Shown piece after piece: positions 27,194 through 36,170 of a stretch of DNA of 64,000 nt. How positions within the stretch are numbered: the first letter of the stretch is position 1; every line of letters begins with the position of its first letter. A model generated the notes under the pieces. The model had not been told where the DNA came from. It made no database searches and saw only the letters and a list, made by a program, of their open reading frames with translations. A program made the position numbers and the translations under genes. The stretch is taken from the NCBI RefSeq assembly GCF_000834655.1, contig NZ_JXQQ01000069.1, positions 1 through 64,000 of the forward strand, in the 5' to 3' direction. This DNA is from Variovorax paradoxus (lineage in GTDB: Bacteria > Pseudomonadota > Gammaproteobacteria > Burkholderiales > Burkholderiaceae_C).

Positions 27194-28123
27194 ATGAGCC
27201 AGCGCCTGCAGGGCATCGAGGAGTTCGTCGCGGCGGTCGAAGCTGGCAGCTTCGCGCTCGCGGCGCAGCGGCTGCACGTCACCCGTTCGGCGGTGGCCAA
27301 GAGCATCGCCCGGCTCGAGGCGCGGCTGGACACGCGGCTCTTCCTGCGCACCACGCGCAGCCAGAGCCTCACCGAGGAAGGCCACGGCTACTACGAGCGC
27401 TGCCGCCGCGCGCTGGCCGAACTCGACGCGGCCGAGGCCCACACCAACGTGGCGCGCAGCACCGCCACCGGCCTTGTGCGCCTGAGCATGCCGGCGATGC
27501 TCGGCCGTCTCAAGGTCGGGCCGCTGTTGCTGGCGCTGGCGCGGCGGCATCCGGCGCTTTCGCTCGAACTCGCGTTCAGCGACCGTCGCGTGGACCTGGT
27601 CGAAGAAGGGCTCGATCTGGCGATCCGCAGCGGCGAGCTCGCCGACACGTCGAAGCTGATCGCGCGGCCGGTCGGCGTGCAATGGATGGTGCTGTGCGCC
27701 GCGCCCGCGTACCTCGCCGAGCGCGGGCACCCGCGCGGCATCGATGCGCTCCAGTCACCGCAGACGCCGCACGAGGCCGTGCTCTATGCGCGCGACGGGC
27801 AGGTCTCGACCTGGCGCTTTCACGATGGCGAAGGCCGGCTCGTCGACGTGACGCTGCCTTCTCGCCTGCGCTGCGACAGCGCCGAGGTGCTGCTCGAAGC
27901 CGCCGTCGGCGGCATGGGCCTGGCGCGCCTGCCGGCATGGCTTGCGGCCGATGCGCTGGCCGCGGGCACGCTGGTGCGGGTGTTCGAGGAGCCCAGGCCC
28001 TTCGGCTTCGAGTTGAACGTGATCCGCTCGCGCAGCCGCTACCTGCCGTTCAAGACGCGAGTGGTGATCGACTGGCTGGCCGAGCACCTGCCGCCGCTGC
28101 TGGCCGCGCCGCAATCGCCGTGA
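27194..28123 (+). CDS. LysR-family transcriptional regulator
   Basis: 309 residues with the N-terminal winged helix-turn-helix GIEEFVAAVEAGSFALAAQR then RSAVAKSIARLEARLDTRLF, and the two-lobed effector domain (LVRLSMPAMLGRLKVGPLLL, VDLVEEGLDLAIRSGEL). Arrangement suggests it controls the divergent MDR oxidoreductase. Effector unknown. The subgroup with VTRSAVAKSIARLE resembles regulators of small redox enzymes such as YhjC or PtxR-like proteins. Confidence 0.92.
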   Translation: MSQRLQGIEEFVAAVEAGSFALAAQRLHVTRSAVAKSIARLEARLDTRLFLRTTRSQSLTEEGHGYYERCRRALAELDAAEAHTNVARSTATGLVRLSMPAMLGRLKVGPLLLALARRHPALSLELAFSDRRVDLVEEGLDLAIRSGELADTSKLIARPVGVQWMVLCAAPAYLAERGHPRGIDALQSPQTPHEAVLYARDGQVSTWRFHDGEGRLVDVTLPSRLRCDSAEVLLEAAVGGMGLARLPAWLAADALAAGTLVRVFEEPRPFGFELNVIRSRSRYLPFKTRVVIDWLAEHLPPLLAAPQSP

Positions 28124-28182
28124 CCCGCAAGGTGGGCGCTATCCTGCGCCTTCGAACCACATCCCCTGCCCAGGAGAAACGC

Positions 28183-29229
28183 ATGCGCCCCATCGCCATC
28201 CGGAACATCGCGGCGGCCGCCGCCTTCGCCGCCTTCGCGGCCTTGGCGCTGTCGTCGCAGCACGCAGCCGCGCAGGGCACCGTCAATGCGCTGTGCAGCA
28301 CCGACGCGGGCTGGTGCGAGGCCGCGGCCGCGGCTTTCACGCGCGAGACCGGCATCAAGGTGCAGCAGGCGCACAAGGGCACCGGCGAGATCGGTGCGCA
28401 ACTGCGCGCCGAAGCCGCGAACCCCAAGACCGACATCTGGTGGGGCGGCACCGGCGATCCGTTCCTGCAGGCGGCCGAGCAGGGCCTGCTCGAGCCTTAT
28501 CGCCCGGCCTACATCAACGACCTGCACGACTGGGCCGTGCGGCAGTACGCGCTGTCGCAGAACATGGTGGGCGGCTTCTACACGAGCGCCATCGGCTTCG
28601 GCTTCAACACCGACGTGCTCAAGAAAAAGAAGCTGCATGAACCCAGGTGCTGGGCCGACCTGGTCAAGCCCGAATACAAGGGCGAGATCGAGATCTCGCA
28701 TCCGGCATCCAGCGGCACGGCCTACACCATCATCGCGGGCCTCGTGCAGCAGATGGGCGAGGACGCAGCCTTCGACTACCTCAAGAAGCTGCACAGGAAC
28801 GTCACCAGCTACACCCGCAGCGGCCAGGCGCAGGCGCCCAACGTGGCCAAGGGCGAAGTGGCCATCGGCGTGAGCTTCATCTTCGGCTTCGAGCGCTGGC
28901 GGTACGACAAATTTCCGGTGAAGACCGCCGCGCCCTGCGAAGGCACGGGCTACGAGATCGGCGGCATCGCGTTGGTCAAGGGCGCGCGCAACAAGGAGAA
29001 CGCCCGGCGCTACTACGACTGGCTCATGAGCCCGAAGGGCCAGGCCATCGGCGGCCAGGCGGGCAGCCTGCAGTCGCCCGCCAACAAGACCTTCAAGCCC
29101 GATGCGCGCATTCCGTCGATGGCCGACGTGAAGCTCATCAAGTACGACTTCCAGAAGTACGGGCAGGCGGCCGAGCGCAAGCGCCTGATCGATCGCTGGA
29201 CGCGCGAGGTCGAGTCGCAACCGCGGTAG
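28183..29229 (+). CDS. Periplasmic solute-binding protein, ferric-iron/2-aminoethylphosphonate type ABC family
   Basis: 348 residues with an Ala-rich signal peptide (cleavage near HAAA|Q) and an extracellular solute-binding fold of the FbpA/AfuA/PhnS group: CSTDAGWCEAAAAAFTRETG, TDIWWGGTGDPFLQAAEQG, HPASSGTAYTIIAGLVQQMG and GGIALVKGARNKENARRYYD. A Cys pair in CSTDAGWC is unusual for the group. No permease or ATPase genes adjoin it, so it is an orphan binding component. Substrate unassigned; ferric iron is less sure because the tyrosine pair is not obvious. Confidence 0.85.
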   Translation: MRPIAIRNIAAAAAFAAFAALALSSQHAAAQGTVNALCSTDAGWCEAAAAAFTRETGIKVQQAHKGTGEIGAQLRAEAANPKTDIWWGGTGDPFLQAAEQGLLEPYRPAYINDLHDWAVRQYALSQNMVGGFYTSAIGFGFNTDVLKKKKLHEPRCWADLVKPEYKGEIEISHPASSGTAYTIIAGLVQQMGEDAAFDYLKKLHRNVTSYTRSGQAQAPNVAKGEVAIGVSFIFGFERWRYDKFPVKTAAPCEGTGYEIGGIALVKGARNKENARRYYDWLMSPKGQAIGGQAGSLQSPANKTFKPDARIPSMADVKLIKYDFQKYGQAAERKRLIDRWTREVESQPR

Positions 29230-29249
29230 CGGCTCCCGGAGAACGCCGG

Positions 29250-29279
29250 CATTGTTTTTTTAGAACTAAAGCCCCATTT
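29250..29279 (+). promoter_or_regulatory. Heat-shock (sigma-32)-type promoter of htpG
   Basis: CCCCATTT at 29272-29279 matches the sigma-32 minus-10 consensus exactly. A weaker minus-35-like ATTGTTT lies about 15 nt upstream at 29251. It sits 87 nt before the htpG ATG, and htpG is a classic heat-shock gene. The minus-35 match is poor, which lowers certainty. Confidence 0.5.
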
Positions 29280-29365
29280 CGCAAAGTTGGTAACGCGGCC
29301 GCACGACCCGAGGCGGTCCGACTAGAATTTTTTAAGTTTTTTTGCCCGATCTCTCCCTTTCTCCC

Positions 29366-31402
29366 ATGGCTGATTCCTCCAATACCAAACTCCCGTTCCA
29401 GGCCGAAGTCGCGCAACTGCTGCACCTCGTCACGCATGCGCTCTACTCCAACAAGGAAATCTTCCTGCGCGAGCTGATCTCGAACGCGTCCGACGCGTGC
29501 GACAAGCTGCGCTTCGAGGCCCTGGACCACCCCGAGCTCTACGAAGACCAGCCCGACCTCGATGTGCGCCTCACGTTCGACAAGGCTGCGCGCACCATCA
29601 CCATCACCGACAAGGGCATCGGCCTGTCGCGCCAGGAGGCCATCGACAACCTGGGCACGATCGCCAAGAGCGGCACCAAGGACTTCATGAGCAAGCTGAG
29701 CGGCGACCAGAAGGCCGACGCACAGCTCATCGGCCAGTTCGGCGTGGGCTTCTACTCGGGCTTCATCGTGGCCGACAAGATCAGCGTCGAATCGCGCCGC
29801 GCCGGTCTTCCGGCCGACCAGGGCGTGCGCTGGGTGAGCGGCGGCGCCGGCGACTTCGAGGTGGCCGACATCACCCGCGCCGAGCGCGGCACCAGCATCA
29901 CGCTGCACCTGCGTGACGATGCCGACGAATACCTCAACGCCTGGAAGCTCAAGCAGATCGTCGGCAAGTACTCCGACCACATCTCGCTCCCGATCCTCAT
30001 GGAAAAGGAAGAGTGGAAGGAAGGCGAGAACGACCAGCCCGGCGACATGGTGAAGACCGGCGAGTGGGAAACGGTCAACAAGGCCAACGCCCTCTGGAGC
30101 CGCCCCAAGAAAGACGTGACGCCCGAGCAGTACGAGGAGTTCTACAAGAGCATCAGTCACGACTACGAGGCGCCGCTCGCCTGGAGCCACAACCGCGTCG
30201 AGGGCAGCACCGAATACACGCAGCTGCTCTACATCCCCGCCAAGGCCCCGTTCGACCTGTGGAACCGCGACAAGAGCGCGGGCGTGAAGCTCTACGTCAA
30301 GCGCGTCTTCATCATGGACGACGCCGAGGCGCTGCTGCCGAGCTACCTGCGCTTCGTCAAGGGCGTGATCGACTCGGCCGACCTGCCGCTGAACGTGAGC
30401 CGCGAGCTGCTGCAGGAAAGCCGCGACGTGAAGGCGATCCGCGAAGGCAGTACCAAGCGCGTGCTCTCCATGCTCGAAGACCTGGCGAAGAAGCAGAAGA
30501 CCGCGCCCGAGAGCGGCGAGGGCAAGATCGACGTGGGCTCGGGCGAATCGGTGCCGGCCCCCGAGCCGACCGAAGCAGTGACGGACGTGGTCGACAAGAA
30601 CGCGCCCACCGCTGCCGAAGCGGCCGCTGCTGCGGCGGATGACTCCGGCAAGTACGCCAAGTTCTACGCCGAGTTCGGCGCGGTGCTCAAGGAGGGCCTG
30701 GGCGAAGACATGGGCAACCGCGACCGCATCGCCAAGCTGCTGCGCTTCGCATCGAGCACCAGCGATGCCGTGACCGTGAGCCTGGCCGACTACAAGGCGC
30801 GCATGAAGGACGGCCAGGACGCGATCTACTACATCACGGCCGACACCCTGGCGGGCGCGAAGAACAGCCCGCAACTCGAGGTCTTCAAGAAGAAAGGCAT
30901 CGAGGTGCTGCTCATGACCGACCGTGTGGACGAGTGGGCGCTCAACTACCTCACCGAGTTCGACGGCACGCCGCTGCAAAGCGTGGCCAAGGGCGCGGTC
31001 GACCTGGGCAAGCTGCAGGACGAGGCCGAGAAGAAGGCCGCCGAGGAAGCCGCCGAATCCTTCAAGCCGCTGCTCGAGCGCCTGAAGGAAGCGCTCAAGG
31101 ACAAGGCCGACGACGTGCGCGTGACCACCCGCCTGGTCGATTCGCCCGCCTGCCTGGTGGTGCAGGACGGCGGCATGAGCACGCAGCTCGCGCGCATGCT
31201 CAAGCAAGCCGGCCAGCCCGCGCCCGACCTGAAGCCGGTGCTCGAAGTCAACGCCGAGCACGCGCTCGTGAAGAAGCTCGAGACCTCCGAGCACTTCGAC
31301 GACCTGGCCAACATCCTGTTCGACCAGGCGCTGCTCGCCGAAGGGGGCCTTCCGGCCGACCCCGCCGCCTACGTGAGGCGCGTCAACGCGCTGCTGGTGT
31401 GA
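29366..31402 (+). CDS. htpG: HtpG, Hsp90-family molecular chaperone
   Basis: 678-residue ATP-dependent chaperone. The N-terminal ATPase domain has FLRELISNASDACDKLRFEA, ITDKGIGLSRQEAIDNLGTI and GQFGVGFYSGFIVADKI; the middle domain contains VKRVFIMDDAEALLPSYLRF and ESRDVKAIREGSTKRVL; the C-terminal dimer domain ends in DLANILFDQALLAEGG. An extra insertion of about 50 residues rich in Ala/Pro/Glu around position 390-430 is longer than in E. coli HtpG. ATG 29366 gives MADSSNTKLPFQAE; the frame extends to a TTG at 29342. Heat-shock-type promoter upstream. Confidence 0.97.
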   Translation: MADSSNTKLPFQAEVAQLLHLVTHALYSNKEIFLRELISNASDACDKLRFEALDHPELYEDQPDLDVRLTFDKAARTITITDKGIGLSRQEAIDNLGTIAKSGTKDFMSKLSGDQKADAQLIGQFGVGFYSGFIVADKISVESRRAGLPADQGVRWVSGGAGDFEVADITRAERGTSITLHLRDDADEYLNAWKLKQIVGKYSDHISLPILMEKEEWKEGENDQPGDMVKTGEWETVNKANALWSRPKKDVTPEQYEEFYKSISHDYEAPLAWSHNRVEGSTEYTQLLYIPAKAPFDLWNRDKSAGVKLYVKRVFIMDDAEALLPSYLRFVKGVIDSADLPLNVSRELLQESRDVKAIREGSTKRVLSMLEDLAKKQKTAPESGEGKIDVGSGESVPAPEPTEAVTDVVDKNAPTAAEAAAAAADDSGKYAKFYAEFGAVLKEGLGEDMGNRDRIAKLLRFASSTSDAVTVSLADYKARMKDGQDAIYYITADTLAGAKNSPQLEVFKKKGIEVLLMTDRVDEWALNYLTEFDGTPLQSVAKGAVDLGKLQDEAEKKAAEEAAESFKPLLERLKEALKDKADDVRVTTRLVDSPACLVVQDGGMSTQLARMLKQAGQPAPDLKPVLEVNAEHALVKKLETSEHFDDLANILFDQALLAEGGLPADPAAYVRRVNALLV

Positions 31403-31998
31403 ACGCCCGGCCGCGCACCCTTCGTGCAGGCACCGCCGCTGCGGCGGTGCTGTCGATGCTCCTGGTGAGCGGCTGTTCGCACTATCACATCGGCATTCCG
31501 CTGGTGCCCGGGCTCTCGCTCGGGCTCGGCGCCACCAAGGACGGCAATTTCTCCGTCGGCCTGAACACCGGCTGGGGACCGCTCGGCGCGGGCGTCTCGG
31601 TCAACAACACCGGTGTCGTGGCCGGCAACGCGGGCGTGGGTGTCGGCGTCGGCATCGGGCCGATCGGCACCGGCGTCGGCGTTGGCAAGAGCGTGGTGCT
31701 GCACGACCCGAATGCGGGCAAGCCGGGGTACGCGCCCGCGGGCGGCGCCGCACCGGTCACCACGGCGGCGATCGGGGCCACGGTGCCGGTTTCGGGCACC
31801 TCCGGCATCACCGCCGTGGCGCCTGTGGCGGCCGTGCCAGCCGCGCCGGTGACCGTCACCAAGGGCGGCGTGACGAGGCCGGTCGCCGCCTCCGCGCCGC
31901 AGCCATCGCCTGCGGTGCGCGTTTCCTACAGCACACCGGCCCCCGCCGCCGCTGCGGCCGGCAGCCTGGGCACGCCAGGCAATCCCGTCGCGCCCTGA
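31399..31998 (+). CDS. Gly/Val-rich lipoprotein downstream of htpG (unknown)
   Basis: 199 residues from a GTG overlapping the htpG stop (GTGTGA at 31397-31402). Lipobox LVSGC at about residue 28, then HYHIGIPLVPGLSLGLGATK and a run of glycine-rich near-repeats (NAGVGVGVGIGPIGTGVGVG), and an Ala/Pro-rich, flexible C-terminus. Such composition resembles small outer-membrane or glycine-zipper proteins. Coupling to htpG may mean heat-induced expression, but may be simple proximity. Function unknown. Confidence 0.75.
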   Translation: MNARPRTLRAGTAAAAVLSMLLVSGCSHYHIGIPLVPGLSLGLGATKDGNFSVGLNTGWGPLGAGVSVNNTGVVAGNAGVGVGVGIGPIGTGVGVGKSVVLHDPNAGKPGYAPAGGAAPVTTAAIGATVPVSGTSGITAVAPVAAVPAAPVTVTKGGVTRPVAASAPQPSPAVRVSYSTPAPAAAAAGSLGTPGNPVAP

Positions 31999-32020
31999 TG
32001 GCCGCGTCCTTCCATTCATC

Positions 32021-32039
32021 CGCGCCGCGGAGCGGCGCG
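32021..32039. other. Hairpin before the SWIM gene
   Basis: CGCGCCGC (32021-32028) and GCGGCGCG (32032-32039) make a perfect 8-bp stem with a 3-nt loop, between the lipoprotein stop and the SWIM-gene start at 32051. There is no T-tract, so it is not a standard intrinsic terminator; it could limit read-through or mask the ribosome site. Confidence 0.5.
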
Positions 32040-32050
32040 AGGGTGCCCCG

Positions 32051-33400
32051 ATGACTCTCAGCACAGAAGCCGTCCTGGCGCTCGCGCCCGACGATGCGTC
32101 GGCCAAGGCCGCCAAGGGCCTGCTCGCACCGGCCAAGTGGCCCACGCTCGGGTATTCCGACGACGCCGTCTGGGGCGAATGCCAGGGCAGCGGCAGCAAG
32201 CCGTACCAGACGCAGGTCGACCTCTCGGGCCCGGTATTCCGCTGCTCGTGCCCGAGCCGCAAGTTCCCCTGCAAGCACGGCCTCGCGCTGATGCTGCTGC
32301 GCGCGCAGAGCGGAGCCAGCTTCACCGCCGCCGCGCCGCCGCCCTGGGTGGCCGAGTGGATCGCCTCGCGCCGCGACAAGGCAGAGAAGAAGGAAGCGCG
32401 CGCCGCCGAACCCGCGGCCGCACCCGATCCCGCCGCGGCCGCCAAGCGCGACGCGCAGCGCTGGAAGCGCATCGACGCCGGCGTGCAGGAGCTCGCGCGC
32501 TGGCTCGACGACCAGGCCCAGCGCGGCCTCGCCGCGCTCGGCAGCGAGCAGCAGCAGGCCTGGGGCGCGATGGCCGCGCGCATGGTCGATGCGCAGGCGC
32601 CGGGGCTCGGCCAGCGCATCACGCAGGCGGCCGAACTCATCGGCGCCGGAGAAGGCTGGCCGGCGCGCCTGCTCGACCGGCTCGGCCGTCTTCAACTGAT
32701 CGTCGATGCGGTGCCGCGTCGCGAGTCGCTCTCGGCCGCCACGCTGGCTGACCTGCGCATCGCGCTCGGCTGGCCGCAGGACCGCGAAGGGTTGCTTGCG
32801 GACGGCGAACGCGTCAGCGACCACTGGCTGGTGCTGGGTCAATGCACCGACGAACGCGACGCGAAGCTGGTCGAGCGCCATGTGTGGCTGCAAGGCCGCG
32901 CGAGCGGGCGGCGTGCGCTGCTGCTGGACTACTCGCACGGCGGGCGCGGTTTCGAAACCGGCTGGGTCAGCGGCAGCGAGCGCGCCGCAGTGCTGTGCTT
33001 CTATCCGGGCCACGCGTCGCAACGCGCGCTGGTGGCCGAGTTGCCGGCGGATGCTCCCGTATCGACTGCGCCCGCAACCGATGCCCTCGACGAATGGCAC
33101 CGCATGGCGCAACAGATCGCCGCCAACCCCTGGCAACCGCTGCTGCCGATGGTGTGGGCCGAAGCAATCCCCGCGCGGCACGGCGACCAATGGTGGCTGC
33201 GTCTTGATGCCGCGCCGCAGGCCTTGCCGATGCAACTGGCAACGCAGGAAGCGTGGCAGCTGCTGGCGCATTCGGGCGGCGCGCCGCTGCGCGTCTTCGG
33301 CGAGTGGGACGGCGAGCAGTTCGCACCGCTCACGGCCTGGGCCTCCGGCGCCGCCGTCGGAAGCGCGCCGGTCTGGACCCTGTCGGGGGTGCGTTCATGA
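32051..33400 (+). CDS. SWIM zinc-finger domain protein
   Basis: 449 residues. The SWIM signature CxC-x6-CxH is complete at FRCSCPSRKFPCKHGLALML (Cys65, Cys67, Cys74, His76), which binds zinc and usually mediates nucleic-acid or protein contacts. The rest is a long helical, tryptophan-rich region with no catalytic motif I recognise. Its stop overlaps the DUF5691 start (ATGA at 33397-33400). As first gene of the SWIM-DUF5691-MoxR-DUF5682-VWA group it is probably a target-recognition component, by context only. Confidence 0.9.
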   Translation: MTLSTEAVLALAPDDASAKAAKGLLAPAKWPTLGYSDDAVWGECQGSGSKPYQTQVDLSGPVFRCSCPSRKFPCKHGLALMLLRAQSGASFTAAAPPPWVAEWIASRRDKAEKKEARAAEPAAAPDPAAAAKRDAQRWKRIDAGVQELARWLDDQAQRGLAALGSEQQQAWGAMAARMVDAQAPGLGQRITQAAELIGAGEGWPARLLDRLGRLQLIVDAVPRRESLSAATLADLRIALGWPQDREGLLADGERVSDHWLVLGQCTDERDAKLVERHVWLQGRASGRRALLLDYSHGGRGFETGWVSGSERAAVLCFYPGHASQRALVAELPADAPVSTAPATDALDEWHRMAQQIAANPWQPLLPMVWAEAIPARHGDQWWLRLDAAPQALPMQLATQEAWQLLAHSGGAPLRVFGEWDGEQFAPLTAWASGAAVGSAPVWTLSGVRS

Positions 33401-34950
33401 GCCACTGGAATACCTTGCTGCAGAGCACGCTGGTCGGCACGTCCCGCCAGCCCGTGCCGGCCGCCGAAGGCATGGCGGGCGAGTTCGGTGGATTGCTGCA
33501 GGCGATCCAGGCCGGTGAGACGCAAGGCCAGTTGCTGCGCGTTGCAGGCGCCGTGGCCGTCGGCCGCCGCGCCGGCTTCGTGGCACCCGGTCTCTCGCCT
33601 TCAGACGCGCCGATCGCCGCGGCCGACGAGCGCCCGGTGCTGGACGATCCCGCGCTGCAAGCCGCCATCGCCGACGCGCTCGCGAGCGGCCCGCTGCGCC
33701 TGCAGCACGAAGGCCTTGCCGCGGTCACCGCCGCGGGCCTGCGCCTGCCCCACAACCTTTTGCCCACCGCACTCGATGCCGGCCGCCGCGCGATCGACCT
33801 GCGGCCCGCCGTCGTCCCCGCGCTCGGCGAACGCGGCCTCTGGCTCGCAGCGCGCAACGACGACTGGCGCTACGCCGCCGGCGCCAGCGAGCAGGCCGAC
33901 GCGCAGACGCGCTGGGACGAAGGCAGCCTCGAACAGCGCCGCGCAGTGCTGGCCGAGCAACGCCGCAGCGCTCCCGCCGCCGCACGCGAGCGCCTCGCCG
34001 CGGAGCTGCCGCAACTGCCCGCCAAGGAGCGCGCCGCGCTGCTGGGCGCGCTGGCCGAAAACATCGGCCCCGACGACGAAGCCCTCATCGACGGCCTGCT
34101 CAAGGACCGCGCCCGCGACGTGCGCCAGGCCGCGGTCGAACTGCTGCAGCGCCTGCCGGCCAGCGCGCACGTGCAGCGCATCGAAGCCTTCCTCGTGCCG
34201 CTGCTGTCGCAGGCAGGCGGCGTGTGGCAGATGAACGCCCCCGAGGCCGTCGACCCGCGCTGGAAGGACGACGCCATCGACCCCGCGCGCCCGACCCACG
34301 AAAGCCTCGGCGAGCGCGCCTGGTGGCTCTACCAGCTCGTGCGGCAAACGCCGCTCGCGTGGTGGACCACGCACACCGGCATGACCCCCGCCGCGCTGCT
34401 CGAATGGGCCGCCAGGAGCGACTGGAAGGACGCCCTGCTGCGCGGCTGGAACGAGGCCGTGCTCGCCGTGCCCGATGTCGACTGGTGCGACGCGATGCTC
34501 GACCGGCCCCATTCGTCATACAGCCAGCGCGCCTGGATCGGCCAGTTGCTCGCGCTGCTGCCCCGCGAACGGCGCGAGCGCCACTGGGCGAGCGAGCTCG
34601 GCGAAGCGGGCAACGGCGTGCAGGAAGTGATCGCCTACGCCGACCAGGCCTGCGCGCCCGGCGAAACGCCATCCGCTGAACTGTCGCGCAAGCTCGCGGC
34701 CTCGCTGCGCATGCGCGTGGAACGCGGCGACCTCGTCAACGACTACGTGCTGCGCCAGGTGCTCGGCAACGCCGCCGCGCTGCTGCATGCCGATGCGCTG
34801 CGCCTCCTGGCCGACCTGCCGCGCGCGGCCGAGGAAAGCCCCGGCCTTGCCAGCGCCCTGAGCGACACCGCGCGCATCGTGCGTGCGCGCCAGCTGTTTT
34901 CAACCCTTCGTTCCCCGTCCACCTCTTCCTCATCCCAAGGCCGTCCATGA
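33397..34950 (+). CDS. DUF5691-family protein of the MoxR/SWIM cassette
   Basis: 517 residues, mostly alpha-helical, without cysteine clusters or recognised catalytic motifs. The start MSHWNTLLQSTLVGTSRQP and the central EAVDPRWKDDAIDPARP are features I associate with DUF5691, which is found beside SWIM and MoxR genes. A HEAT-like helical repeat layout is suggested by segments such as RDVRQAAVELLQRLPASAHV. Start and stop overlap both neighbours (ATGA), so expression is coupled. Role unknown; scaffold is the natural guess. Confidence 0.75.
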   Translation: MSHWNTLLQSTLVGTSRQPVPAAEGMAGEFGGLLQAIQAGETQGQLLRVAGAVAVGRRAGFVAPGLSPSDAPIAAADERPVLDDPALQAAIADALASGPLRLQHEGLAAVTAAGLRLPHNLLPTALDAGRRAIDLRPAVVPALGERGLWLAARNDDWRYAAGASEQADAQTRWDEGSLEQRRAVLAEQRRSAPAAARERLAAELPQLPAKERAALLGALAENIGPDDEALIDGLLKDRARDVRQAAVELLQRLPASAHVQRIEAFLVPLLSQAGGVWQMNAPEAVDPRWKDDAIDPARPTHESLGERAWWLYQLVRQTPLAWWTTHTGMTPAALLEWAARSDWKDALLRGWNEAVLAVPDVDWCDAMLDRPHSSYSQRAWIGQLLALLPRERRERHWASELGEAGNGVQEVIAYADQACAPGETPSAELSRKLAASLRMRVERGDLVNDYVLRQVLGNAAALLHADALRLLADLPRAAEESPGLASALSDTARIVRARQLFSTLRSPSTSSSSQGRP

Positions 34951-36026
34951 GCAATGTCCTGCGCCAGCATGCCGAACAGCAATTCGCCGAAGAACTCGAT
35001 GCGCTCCAGAAGGTCGACGACCGCCAGCGCCCGGCCAACTGGAAACTCTCGCCCTGGGCCGTGCTCACCTACCTGATGGGCGGCAAGCTCGCCAACGGTT
35101 TCGAGGTCAGCCCCAAGTACATCGGCAACAGCCGGTTGATGGAAATCGCCGTCTCCACGCTCGCGACCGACCGTGCGCTGCTGCTGTACGGCGTGCCCGG
35201 CACCGCCAAGTCGTGGGTGTCCGAGCATTTGGCCGCAGCCGTGAGCGGCGACTCGACCATGCTGATTCAGGGCACCGCCGGCACCAGCGAAGAGCAGTTG
35301 CGTTACGGCTGGAACTACGCCGAACTGCTGGCCCACGGCCCCTCCGAAAAGGCGCTGGTGCCGAGCCCGCTGGTGCATGCCATGCGCCTCGGAAAGATCG
35401 CGCGCGTCGAAGAACTCACCCGCATCCCGGCCGATGTGCAGGACACGCTGATCACCGTGCTGTCGGAAAAGACGCTGCCCATTCCCGAACTCGGCAGCGA
35501 GGTGCAGGCCGTGCGCGGCTTTTCGGTGATTGCCACTGCCAACAACCGCGACAAGGGCGTGAACGAACTGTCCAGCGCGCTCAAGCGCCGCTTCAACACC
35601 GTGGTGCTGCCGGTGCCCGCGAGCGAGGCCGAGGAGGTGCAGATCGTGGTCAAGCGGGTCTCCGAACTGGGCCGCGCCCTCGCGCTGCCGGCCGAGCCGC
35701 CGGCGCTGCAGGAAGTGCGCCGCGTGGTGCAGATCTTCCGCGAGCTGCGCAACGGCCAGACCGAGGACGGCAAGACGCGCATCAAGTCGCCGACCTCCAC
35801 GCTCTCCACCGCCGAGGCCATCTCGGTCATCAACAGCGGCATGGCGCTGGCCGGCCACTTCGGCGACGGCGTGCTGCGTTCGGCCGACGTGGCCTCGGGC
35901 CTCATCGGCGCGGTCATCAAGGACCCGGTGCAGGACCACGTGGTGTGGAAGGAATACCTGGAGACCGTGGTGAAGGAACGCACCGACTGGAAGGACCTGT
36001 ACCGCGCTTGCCGCGAACAGCTCTGA
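34947..36026 (+). CDS. MoxR-family AAA+ ATPase
   Basis: 359 residues. Walker A GVPGTAKS at 82-89; the region normally holding Walker B reads GKIARVEELTRIPADVQDTL, so the usual Asp-Glu becomes Glu-Glu; sensor-type VIATANNRDKGVNELSSALK and the arginine finger region ALKRRFNTVVLPVP follow. MoxR-type AAA+ proteins work with VWA proteins as chaperones inserting metal cofactors or remodelling complexes; a VWA protein follows two genes later. ATG overlaps the DUF5691 stop. A repeat element follows the stop. Confidence 0.93.
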   Translation: MSNVLRQHAEQQFAEELDALQKVDDRQRPANWKLSPWAVLTYLMGGKLANGFEVSPKYIGNSRLMEIAVSTLATDRALLLYGVPGTAKSWVSEHLAAAVSGDSTMLIQGTAGTSEEQLRYGWNYAELLAHGPSEKALVPSPLVHAMRLGKIARVEELTRIPADVQDTLITVLSEKTLPIPELGSEVQAVRGFSVIATANNRDKGVNELSSALKRRFNTVVLPVPASEAEEVQIVVKRVSELGRALALPAEPPALQEVRRVVQIFRELRNGQTEDGKTRIKSPTSTLSTAEAISVINSGMALAGHFGDGVLRSADVASGLIGAVIKDPVQDHVVWKEYLETVVKERTDWKDLYRACREQL

Positions 36027-36123
36027 TGAACGCCCCCAGTCTTCGCGCACTTCGTGTCGCTTCGCCAACCCCCTCGCCGGGGGCAACGCCAGCGGCCCGG
36101 CAGAGCCGGTTCCGCGGCGTTCC
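36026..36123 (+). repeat. Intra-operon palindromic repeat, copy 2 (MoxR-DUF5682)
   Basis: Begins at the MoxR stop (ATGAACGCCCCCAGTCTTCG), shares GCGCACTTCGTGTCGCTTCG, the hairpin CCCCCTCGCCGGGGG and CCGGCAGAGCCGG, and ends at CGTTCC, as in the copy at 7213. The following gene starts 48 nt later. Confidence 0.85.
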
Positions 36124-36170
36124 ACGGAAAGGCCGGAGCGCTTCTGCTTGCGCGCAGTGAGCCTATCGAC

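Noticed and set aside
29138..31294. Minus-strand frame of about 718 codons opposite htpG
   Set aside because: Shadow of HtpG, with no family features.
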